Source of the DNA: Deltaproteobacteria bacterium
Lineage (GTDB): Bacteria; Desulfobacterota; Syntrophobacteria; B119-G9
Direction of reading: 5' to 3'
DNA length: 5,633 nucleotides
Assembly (NCBI GenBank): GCA_003646715.1
Contig: QMLL01000133.1
Coordinates: 1 to 5,633 of the forward strand
Shown: piece after piece, positions 1 to 5,534 of the stretch
Numbering within the stretch: the first letter of the stretch is position 1
Layout: every line of letters starts with the position of its first letter
The notes under the pieces: generated by a model
The model's database searches: none
Told to the model about the DNA's origin: nothing
What the model saw: the letters and a program-made list of their open reading frames with translations, nothing else
Made by a program: the position numbers and the translations under genes

Positions 1-811
1 ATGCAATTGGAGTTTTCATATCCGGTATGCCAAGTTGAGCAATAACCGATCCGTCTATGTATTCAACCATTGAATGGATTATGCTCTCAGGATGAATATG
101 GATTTGAATTCTCTCTGGCTCAACATCAAAAAGCCAGTGAGCTTCGATAACCTCAAGACCTTTGTTCATAAGAGTTGATGAGTCGATAGTGATTTTGGAA
201 CCCATTGCCCATGTGGGATGGTTGAGCGCGTCGTCCGGAGTAACACCATTCATTTCTTCTTTTGAATACTTCCTGAAAGGGCCTCCGGAAGCGGTTAACA
301 ATATTTTCCTAACATCATCTCTCCTGTTTCCCTGAAGACACTGAAAAATTGCGCTGTGTTCACTATCCACGGGGAGCAATTGTACGCCTTTTTCCTTAAC
401 CAATCGTGTTACTATTTCACCGCCCATTACAAGTGTTTCTTTATTGGCAAGCGCAATATCTTTCCCGGCTTCAATGGCGGCGACTGTGGGAACAAAACCG
501 GCACCACCCACAATTGCAGATACTACCATGTCCACATCTGGAACGCTTGAAATCTTTTTGTAGCCCTCTTCGCCCCAGTAAATTTCAAGATCAGCGGTAG
601 TCTCAATCAATTTTCCTAGTTCCCTTGCTACCTCCTCGTTAAGAACAGACACAGCGGTGGGCCGGAATTCATCAATCTGACTTTTAAGTGGTTCCAGGTT
701 TTTCCCAGCACCGAGTGCTATCACGCGAAATCTATCAGGAAACTGTCTAACAATTTCCAGGGTATTTTTCCCGATTGATCCTGTTGATCCCAAAATGGTT
801 AAATTTTTCAT
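1..811 (-). CDS. dxr: 1-deoxy-D-xylulose 5-phosphate reductoisomerase, N-terminal 270 codons (runs off left edge)
   Basis: This cytosolic enzyme makes 2-C-methyl-D-erythritol 4-phosphate from DXP with NADPH and a divalent metal, the committed step of the MEP isoprenoid pathway. The frame is open from the ATG at 811 to the window edge with no stop. Residues 8-14 (GSTGSIG) are the NADPH-binding glycine loop. VDSEH gives metal ligands D149 and E151, TASGGPF holds S175, HPTWAMG holds H198, and SSTLMNKGLE holds S211, N216, K217 and metal ligand E220. These match the E. coli active-site set at a constant offset of about 11 in the later part. About 120-130 C-terminal residues are missing, given a usual length near 385-400. 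An in-frame TGA two codons upstream fixes the start. The only SD-like element, GGTGA at 815-819, is just 3 nt from ATG, so initiation may rely on coupling to cdsA, which ends 18 bases upstream. Identity is very secure. Confidence 0.97.
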   Translation of the reverse strand, partial: MKNLTILGSTGSIGKNTLEIVRQFPDRFRVIALGAGKNLEPLKSQIDEFRPTAVSVLNEEVARELGKLIETTADLEIYWGEEGYKKISSVPDVDMVVSAIVGGAGFVPTVAAIEAGKDIALANKETLVMGGEIVTRLVKEKGVQLLPVDSEHSAIFQCLQGNRRDDVRKILLTASGGPFRKYSKEEMNGVTPDDALNHPTWAMGSKITIDSSTLMNKGLEVIEAHWLFDVEPERIQIHIHPESIIHSMVEYIDGSVIAQLGIPDMKTPIA

Positions 812-829
812 TGGTCACCGATTTCAGTA

Positions 830-1639
830 TCAGAGTAAGTAGTACAGGGCCGGAAAGGCGAACAGTAAACTGTCCAGTCGATCCAGCAGGCCGCCATGTC
901 CCGGAAGTATATTACTTGAATCCTTAACGACTCTGGATCGTTTAATAAGAGATTCTCCAAGGTCGCCTAACTGACCTATTATGTTTAATATTGCCGCGAT
1001 AAGAACAAACTCAAAAGGGGTCTTGCCGCCGATAAATATAATTCCAAAAGCCAGCCCCAGGATCAAGCTTGCCAAAAATCCCCCGATAGCTCCTTCCACC
1101 GTTTTGCCGGGGCTAACAGCAGGACATAGTTTTCTTTTCCCAAATTTTCTGCCTGCATAGAATGCTCCTGAGTCTCCGGCAAAAATAACCACCAGAACAA
1201 AAAATATCCACACCCTATCCAGTAAAATGATATGAGCTAGGCAGTAAGGGATATAAATAACATGAAATATTCGGAAAACAAGCTTTTCTAAAGCTTTGTC
1301 GTTCTTACCGTAAATTGATACGCCTTCGGAAAAGCAGGCCAGTATGTTTAGTAACATGCCCCCCAATAATCCCCGAATTCCATAGTAATACGCGAAACCT
1401 GGCACCAGGAGCGAGAAAAAAACAAATGGATCAAGATGGTATTTGGAGCTTTCATCCTGGAACAGAATACGATGCAATTCCCAGCTGGCTATTACTGTGG
1501 CAACCACTACAAAAAGCATAAGCCAGATTTTACTGGCTACCCCTATCACAAAGATTAGTAGCGGTGCCAGGACAATTGATGTAATCCACCTGAGAAGGTG
1601 TTCACGGTCAACCTGTTTTTTGTGAATTTCGCTGGTCAT
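830..1639 (-). CDS. cdsA: phosphatidate cytidylyltransferase (CDP-diglyceride synthase)
   Basis: This integral membrane enzyme converts phosphatidic acid and CTP to CDP-diacylglycerol, the precursor of bacterial phospholipids. Residues 230-256 carry the complete CDS family signature: S-L-I-K-R, then K-D, then PGHGG-LLDRLD. Earlier motifs GDSGAFYAGR (about 155-164) and SPGKTVEG (176-183) are also typical. Hydrophobic segments occur around residues 18-36, 38-52, 72-102, 125-155, 186-204 and 210-224. I place the start at the ATG at 1639 (269 aa). A TTG at 1648 would add three residues and overlap the uppS stop as TTGA. Neither has a clear SD, so translation is probably coupled to uppS, which stops 5 bases before this ATG. 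The stop is TGA at 830-832. Function is secure; the exact start is not. Confidence 0.95.
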   Translation of the reverse strand: MTSEIHKKQVDREHLLRWITSIVLAPLLIFVIGVASKIWLMLFVVVATVIASWELHRILFQDESSKYHLDPFVFFSLLVPGFAYYYGIRGLLGGMLLNILACFSEGVSIYGKNDKALEKLVFRIFHVIYIPYCLAHIILLDRVWIFFVLVVIFAGDSGAFYAGRKFGKRKLCPAVSPGKTVEGAIGGFLASLILGLAFGIIFIGGKTPFEFVLIAAILNIIGQLGDLGESLIKRSRVVKDSSNILPGHGGLLDRLDSLLFAFPALYYLL

Positions 1640-1644
1640 AAGAA

Positions 1645-2412
1645 TCAACTGGCAGGAATCTCAGCCTGGTGAGTATGAAGTTGATCACTGGTCCGCCCGA
1701 ATCTACGTTCTCTCCTCTGATAATCTTTTATTGCCTCAATTAGTTCTTTTTCGCGAAAATCAGGCCAGAGCACTGGCGTCACGTATATTTCCGTGTAGGC
1801 GAGTTGCCACAGCAAAAAGTTACTTATCCTGAACTCGCCGCTGGTTCTTATCAGCAGATCGGGATCCGGTTGTCTGCCGGTAAACAGATAACCTGAGAAA
1901 AGTTCCATGTTTATATCGTCGGGGTTTACCTGATTATTCATAACCTCCTGTACAAGCTTCTTTATGCCGGCAATGATTTCCTGTCTGCCTCCATAATTGA
2001 TGGCAAGGTTAACAACCATATCTTTGTTTTTGCTCGTTTTTTCTTTTGCAAAATCCAGAGCCTTGATAACTCGCTCCGGCAGCCCCTCCTCATCCCCAAT
2101 GGTGTTAAGCCTGATACCTTTTTCCAGCATTTCGGGCAACTGACTGTCTATGTATTCCAGGAGCAGATCCCACAGTGCATTTATTTCCTGAGCCGGTCTT
2201 CTCCAGTTTTCTTTGGAAAAGGCATAGAGGGTGAGATACGGAATGTTGAGTTTACGACAAGTTGTTACTACTGCTCGTACTGATTTCGCACCCTCCCTGT
2301 GCCCGTGGATACGATTCATTAAACGCCTGCGAGCCCATCGGCCATTGCCATCCATTATGATGGCAATGTGACGCGGGAGCTTATTAAGATCAATTTGATC
2401 TAATGGGTCCAT
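1645..2412 (-). CDS. uppS: cis-prenyltransferase, probably undecaprenyl diphosphate synthase
   Basis: This enzyme condenses isopentenyl diphosphate units onto farnesyl diphosphate to make undecaprenyl diphosphate, the lipid carrier for peptidoglycan and surface polysaccharides. The 255-aa protein has the family hallmarks: MDGNGRWA with catalytic D21 and R25, R34 and H38 downstream, SKENWRRP at 66-73, and RTSGEFRISNF at 189-199 with R189, R195 and S197, followed by E208. All match E. coli UppS residues at an offset of five. The last 15 or so residues (after FGRTSDQ) look like a poorly conserved tail. The start ATG at 2412 is the only reasonable one: an in-frame TAG lies about ten codons upstream with no alternative start between, and it lacks a strong SD. 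The 47-base gap to frr is the widest downstream of tsf. The family also includes shorter- and longer-chain synthases; the neighbours cdsA and dxr favour UppS. Confidence 0.95.
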   Translation of the reverse strand: MDPLDQIDLNKLPRHIAIIMDGNGRWARRRLMNRIHGHREGAKSVRAVVTTCRKLNIPYLTLYAFSKENWRRPAQEINALWDLLLEYIDSQLPEMLEKGIRLNTIGDEEGLPERVIKALDFAKEKTSKNKDMVVNLAINYGGRQEIIAGIKKLVQEVMNNQVNPDDINMELFSGYLFTGRQPDPDLLIRTSGEFRISNFLLWQLAYTEIYVTPVLWPDFREKELIEAIKDYQRRERRFGRTSDQLHTHQAEIPAS

Positions 2413-2459
2413 ATGACTTAATTCTTCAAGGAACGAGTGCTATATATCCCTTATCAGTT

Positions 2460-3017
2460 TTATATTTCCATTATTTCTTTCTCTTTTTCTTCACATATCT
2501 CGTCTATCTGCTCTATGAACTTATCCGTAATCTTTTGGACCTCGTTCTGAGCCCGATGCATCTCATCTTCCGAAATTTCTTTTTCTTTCTTCAGTTCTTT
2601 GAGCATTTCATTGGCTTCTCGCCTGATATTCCTGATGGCAACCCGGCTTTCCTCCGCCATTTTTCTCACCAGCTTCACCAGTTCTTTACGTCTCTCTTCC
2701 GTAAGCGGCGGAATATTTATCCTGATGACCTTGCCATCGTTGGCAGGGGTCAAACCGAGTTCCGATTTCAAGATAGCCTTTTCTATTTCTCCTAGCACTG
2801 AAGGATCCCAGGGTTGAATCATGATTGTTTTGGGATCCGGTATAGTTAACGAGGCAACCTGTTTCAGTGGTGTAGGGGTGCCATAGTATTTCACACGTAC
2901 ACCATCCAGAAGAGAAAGAGAAGCCCGACCTGTTCTCACTCTCTGGTATGATTTCTTGAGAACTTCAACACTTTTTTTCATTTTATCTTTGGTTTCTGTC
3001 ATCACCTCATTAACCAT
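2460..3017 (-). CDS. frr: ribosome recycling factor
   Basis: RRF acts with EF-G to split post-termination ribosomes into subunits. The 185-aa length is standard. Domain I is a three-helix bundle formed by residues 1-30 and about 106-185. Domain II is the beta-rich insert at about 32-105 (LDGVRVKYYGTPTPL, then IQPWDPS). Conserved features include RTGRAS at 28-33, PPLTEERRKELVK at 103-115, and RNIRREAN at 129-136 in the ribosome-contacting helix. The C-terminal helix is strongly charged (EEKEKE). The ATG at 3017 lies 2 bases after the pyrH stop, and its SD is inside the last pyrH codons. An ATG at codon 6 is possible but sits too far from the SD. The stop is TAA. Nothing is missing or disrupted. 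Confidence 0.98.
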   Translation of the reverse strand: MVNEVMTETKDKMKKSVEVLKKSYQRVRTGRASLSLLDGVRVKYYGTPTPLKQVASLTIPDPKTIMIQPWDPSVLGEIEKAILKSELGLTPANDGKVIRINIPPLTEERRKELVKLVRKMAEESRVAIRNIRREANEMLKELKKEKEISEDEMHRAQNEVQKITDKFIEQIDEICEEKEKEIMEI

Positions 3018-3019
3018 AG

Positions 3020-3763
3020 CTAATCTCCCTCCACCCTAGTTCCTATGGGTTCACCACACAGTACCCTCTTGATATTTCCCTTTTGGAAAAGATTAAATAC
3101 GACAATTGGCAAATTATTATCCCTGGCGAGAGAAATAGCCGTTGAATCCATAACACCGAGATGTTTTTCCAGAATAGTGCCGTAGGTAACCTTTTCATAT
3201 CTTCTGGCCAAGGAATCTTTCATGGGGTCTCCGTCATAAACCCCGTCAACCTTGGTAGCTTTCAATAGGATTTCTGCACCTATCTCCATGGCACGCAATG
3301 CTGCCGCAGTGTCAGTGCTGAAATAAGGATTACCTGTACCTGCGGCAAAAATTACCAACCTGCCCTTCTCCAGATGCCTCAGGGCACGCCTCCGTATGTA
3401 TGGTTCGGCCACTTCCCTCATGGTGATTGCAGAAAGAACCCTGGTAGCAAGACCCTTCTTTTCAATAGCGTCCTGCAGGGCCAGTGCGTTGATGACCGTA
3501 GCGAGCATCCCCATATAATCGGCTGATGCTCGTTCCATTCCCTTGGATGCAATGGAAACTCCCCTGAATATATTTCCTCCCCCAATTACCAGGGCTATCT
3601 GCACACCAAGCTTCTGGCCCTCGACAAGCTCGTCGGCAATGCCTTCAATCGCATTGAGATCAATACCAAACGAACTTGAGCCCATTAGGGCTTCGCCACT
3701 CAGCTTTAATAGTACCCTTTTGTAAACAGCTGCCCCTGTGTTAACTGTGTCACTATTGCTCAA
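3020..3763 (-). CDS. pyrH: UMP kinase (TTG start)
   Basis: This cytosolic bacterial-type UMP kinase of the amino-acid-kinase fold phosphorylates UMP to UDP and is usually a hexamer regulated by GTP and UTP. Visible motifs are LLKLSGEAL with K20, VIGGGNIFRG (59-68) with R67, ADYMGMLATV with D82, GTGNPYFSTDTAA (142-154) around the UMP site, and LLKATKVDGVYDGDP (167-180). The 247-aa length fits the family. The start is TTG at 3763: no ATG, GTG or other TTG occurs in frame before the conserved YKRVLLKLSGE core, and an AGGAG lies 6 bases upstream. The gene overlaps the end of tsf by 11 bases and ends TAG, 2 bases before frr. This tight packing between tsf and frr is the normal context for pyrH. 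Confidence 0.97.
   Translation of the reverse strand: MSNSDTVNTGAAVYKRVLLKLSGEALMGSSSFGIDLNAIEGIADELVEGQKLGVQIALVIGGGNIFRGVSIASKGMERASADYMGMLATVINALALQDAIEKKGLATRVLSAITMREVAEPYIRRRALRHLEKGRLVIFAAGTGNPYFSTDTAAALRAMEIGAEILLKATKVDGVYDGDPMKDSLARRYEKVTYGTILEKHLGVMDSTAISLARDNNLPIVVFNLFQKGNIKRVLCGEPIGTRVEGD
3025..3032 (-). promoter_or_regulatory. frr ribosome binding site inside the pyrH 3' end
   Basis: The minus strand reads GGAGGGAG here, ending 7 bases before the frr ATG at 3017 (10 bases from the upstream GGAGG core). It lies within the last codons of pyrH, so terminating ribosomes on pyrH would sit over the frr initiation region. This favours the ATG at 3017 over the internal ATG at codon 6. 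Confidence 0.8.
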
Positions 3764-4358
3764 TATCCTCTCCTAATTGGTACCTTGTATATCGTCGGAT
3801 GATTATGTTTTCACCGGTTTTACCAATTAGTTCATTAAGGTAATCTTGTACTGTTATGTCAGGGTCTTTCACGTATGCCTGTTCCAGCAGGCAACTTTCC
3901 TTGTAAAATTTTTCCATCTTTCCCGTCACGATCTTTTCCACAATGTGCTCGGGCTTACCGGAATCCAGGGCCTGCTTCTTGTAAATCTCTCTTTCTCTTT
4001 CCACAACCTCTTCAGGCACGTCTTCCCTGGTAATTCCGAGGGGATTGGTGGCGGCAATGTGCATTGCAAGATTCTTTACGAATTCCTGAAAAGCTTCACT
4101 TTTTGCAGTAAAGTCTGTTTCACAGTTGACCTCAACCAGCACACCAATGCGCCCCCCGGCGTGGATATAGGATTGTACCATGCCCTCGGATGTGGTTCGA
4201 CCGGCTCTCTTCTGAGCCACAGCCAGCCCCTTCTGACGCAGGTAATCAATAGCCTTCTTTATATCGCCACCGGTTTCCTGAAGTGCCTTCTTACAATCCA
4301 TCATACCGGCGTTAGTCTTATCTCTCAGTTCTTTCACCATAGCAGCAGTGATTTCCAA
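3753..4358 (-). CDS. tsf: elongation factor Ts, short form (TTG start)
   Basis: EF-Ts is the guanine nucleotide exchange factor that regenerates EF-Tu-GTP. The N-terminal UBA-like domain (1-50) carries TNAGMMDCKKAL, close to family signature 1. VEVNCETDFTAKSEAF (75-90) is signature 2; D82 and F83 are the residues that wedge into EF-Tu. At 201 aa it is far shorter than E. coli EF-Ts (283) and near the Thermus form (about 196), which lacks part of the core and the coiled-coil module and works as a dimer. The start is TTG at 4358, placed by an AGGAGGT 7 bases upstream and by the family's usual MEITAAMVKELR opening. ATG at codon 7 is too far from the SD. The stop TAG overlaps the pyrH start by 11 bases. 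rpsB lies 70 bases upstream. Confidence 0.97.
   Translation of the reverse strand: MEITAAMVKELRDKTNAGMMDCKKALQETGGDIKKAIDYLRQKGLAVAQKRAGRTTSEGMVQSYIHAGGRIGVLVEVNCETDFTAKSEAFQEFVKNLAMHIAATNPLGITREDVPEEVVEREREIYKKQALDSGKPEHIVEKIVTGKMEKFYKESCLLEQAYVKDPDITVQDYLNELIGKTGENIIIRRYTRYQLGEDIEQ
3767..3774 (-). promoter_or_regulatory. pyrH ribosome binding site inside the tsf 3' end
   Basis: The minus strand reads AGGAGAGG, with the AGGAG core 6 bases before the TTG at 3763. The site encodes the last residues of EF-Ts (GED). It is the main evidence that pyrH begins at this TTG and that its initiation is coupled to tsf translation. Confidence 0.8.
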
Positions 4359-4365
4359 CGTTCCT

Positions 4366-4372
4366 ACCTCCT
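4366..4372 (-). promoter_or_regulatory. tsf ribosome binding site
   Basis: A full AGGAGGT on the minus strand lies 7 bases before the TTG at 4358. It decides the start: from the alternative ATG at codon 7 the distance would be about 25 bases. Confidence 0.85.
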
Positions 4373-4394
4373 CTTAGATTTTTGTTTCGTGCCT

Positions 4395-4415
4395 TTTACA
4401 ACGCAACCGCGTAAA
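4395..4415 (-). other. small hairpin in the rpsB-tsf spacer
   Basis: In the 70-base spacer the minus strand can pair TTTAC (4415-4411) with GTAAA (4399-4395), continued by GC/GC around a GGTT loop with a 3-base bulge; ACGC/GCGT is an alternative inner pairing. No run of T follows, so it is not a canonical intrinsic terminator. It could be a processing or partial attenuation site that sets the S2 to EF-Ts ratio, but the stem is short and may be chance. Confidence 0.3.
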
Positions 4416-4428
4416 CCCGCTAACTGTA

Positions 4429-5343
4429 CTATGCTTCGCTTTCAGCAGCTTGAGTTGTTTCAGGTTGACTTTTCACGGGTTGAGCTTCCGTTACTTCGGG
4501 TTCCTTCGCAGCTTCTTCTTCAGCCGGAACTTCCGATTCTTTGATCGGATTTATTATCTCAACTGCCGGTGCTCCTTCTTCCTTAATCAGCAGTTCGCCG
4601 GCCGGAACCTCTTCTTCCATTTCATGTTCTTTATCCATTTCTGCCTGCATTTTTTCTTCATACTTGGCCTTACCCTGCAGGCAGGCATCTGCTATTTTTG
4701 AGGTAAGAAGCCTGATAGCTCTTATGGCATCGTCATTTCCCGGAATAATGTAATCAATCGGATCAGGATCGCAGTTGGTATCGACGATGGCCACAACGGG
4801 TATTTTTAGCTTGTTGGCTTCATGAACGGCAATCTTTTCACGCCTGGGGTCTACCACCCAGAGAGCTCCCGGCAACCGTTCCATGTCTTTGATTCCACCG
4901 AGGTTACGTTCCAGCTTTTGTTTTATTCGCTGCATTCTGAGTATTTCTTTTTTGGGAAATCTCTGAATGCTCCCGTCTTCCATCATCGCTTCCAGTTCTT
5001 TGAGCTTATCAATACTCTTCTTGATGGTTTTGAAATTGGTCAACATGCCACCGAGCCAGCGATGGTTTACAAAATACATTCCGCAACGAGTACTTTCTTC
5101 TCGTATTGTTTCTTGAGCCTGCTTCTTGGTGCCAACAAAGAGAACAGATTCTCCTGAAGCCACAACGTCGATGATAAAGTTATACGCTGTGATGAACCTC
5201 TTAACCGTCTGTTGCAGGTCGATAATGTAGATTCCATTTCGAGCCCCGAAAATAAACGGTTTCATTTTCGGATTCCAGCGTCTTGTCTGATGCCCGAAAT
5301 GAACGCCAGCTTCCAGCAGTTGCTTCATAGTGATAATTGCCAT
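4429..5343 (-). CDS. rpsB: 30S ribosomal protein S2 with extended acidic C-terminal tail
   Basis: S2 is a late-assembling small-subunit protein that with S1 helps shape the mRNA entry region. The globular S2 domain covers residues 1 to about 225: MKQLLEAGVHFGHQTRRWNP (6-25), IFGARNGIYIIDLQ (31-44), NHRWLGGMLTN (93-103), and LPGALWVVDPRREKIAVHEA (157-176). Residues 226-304 form a tail rich in Glu, Ala and Pro (about 19 Glu in the last 64 residues) that looks disordered; typical S2 proteins are about 230-260 aa, so this one is long. The ATG at 5343 has a strong AAGGAGG 7 bases upstream. The stop is TAG at 4429-4431. As first gene of the translation block, it is the likely point of feedback control by S2, as known in E. 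coli. Confidence 0.98.
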   Translation of the reverse strand: MAIITMKQLLEAGVHFGHQTRRWNPKMKPFIFGARNGIYIIDLQQTVKRFITAYNFIIDVVASGESVLFVGTKKQAQETIREESTRCGMYFVNHRWLGGMLTNFKTIKKSIDKLKELEAMMEDGSIQRFPKKEILRMQRIKQKLERNLGGIKDMERLPGALWVVDPRREKIAVHEANKLKIPVVAIVDTNCDPDPIDYIIPGNDDAIRAIRLLTSKIADACLQGKAKYEEKMQAEMDKEHEMEEEVPAGELLIKEEGAPAVEIINPIKESEVPAEEEAAKEPEVTEAQPVKSQPETTQAAESEA

Positions 5344-5350
5344 AAATGTT

Positions 5351-5357
5351 CCTCCTT
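5351..5357 (-). promoter_or_regulatory. rpsB ribosome binding site
   Basis: AAGGAGG on the minus strand sits 7 bases before the rpsB ATG, a near-ideal SD. A second GGAGG occurs at 5372-5376, 21 bases further upstream, without a start codon at a useful distance. Confidence 0.85.
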
Positions 5358-5359
5358 AA

Positions 5360-5429
5360 TTTTGGTTTTTTCCTCCGTTTCCATGAACCCGCCCGACCCC
5401 GGACAGGCACCAAAAAGAAACCGGAAACG
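5360..5429 (-). promoter_or_regulatory. possible structured rpsB mRNA leader (interleaved inverted repeats)
   Basis: In the minus-strand transcript CGUUUCC (5429-5423) is complementary to GGAAACG (5382-5376), and UUUUGGU (5415-5409) to ACCAAAA (5366-5360). The four arms alternate as 1-2-1'-2', which is pseudoknot topology, or two competing folds. A GC-rich hairpin, GCCUG/CGGGC with one G-U pair and an 8-base loop (5408-5391), fits between arms 2 and 1'. The last arm ends two bases before the SD. S2 is known to repress its own operon through a leader in E. coli; that this leader does the same job here is inference. Two 7-bp repeats, one A/T-rich, could also arise by chance. Confidence 0.35.
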
Positions 5430-5466
5430 TGTGTAATAACTCAAATCAAAGGTAACTAACATACTC

Positions 5467-5482
5467 CTTGCTTCTATGCAAG
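5467..5482 (-). other. small hairpin in the upstream rpsB leader
   Basis: The minus strand reads CTTGC, a 6-base loop ATAGAA, then GCAAG, a perfect 5-bp stem extendable by one T-G pair. It lies between the peptidase stop and rpsB. No T-run follows, so I do not call it a terminator. The rest of the 5344-5534 gap outside this hairpin and the proximal leader shows nothing I can name. Confidence 0.25.
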
Positions 5483-5534
5483 AGAAATTCCGTAAGTAAG
5501 CGAAATATTTTCATGAAAAGAAGTTGTTTATCCC

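Noticed and set aside
2403..2795. 130-codon plus-strand open frame opposite frr
   Set aside because: Its Phe/Leu/Tyr-rich product is the antisense of the Lys/Glu-rich RRF helices, so it looks membrane-like only by codon complementarity.
3846..4544. 232-codon plus-strand open frame opposite tsf and the end of rpsB
   Set aside because: It is antisense to two certain genes, its Cys/Phe/Leu/His-rich translation resembles no protein family, and it has no SD; it is a shadow of the minus-strand coding pattern.
5201..5413. 70-codon minus-strand frame overlapping the rpsB start and leader
   Set aside because: Most of it is rpsB read in another frame, it begins with TTG with no good SD, and no family is recognisable.
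5467..5482. Intrinsic terminator for the peptidase gene
   Set aside because: The stem is only 5-6 bp and the following bases lack a T-run, so termination is not supported.
5509..5520. Palindrome TTTTCATGAAAA as an operator
   Set aside because: It is a perfect but AT-rich 12-base palindrome with no second copy in the gap and no recognised regulator match.
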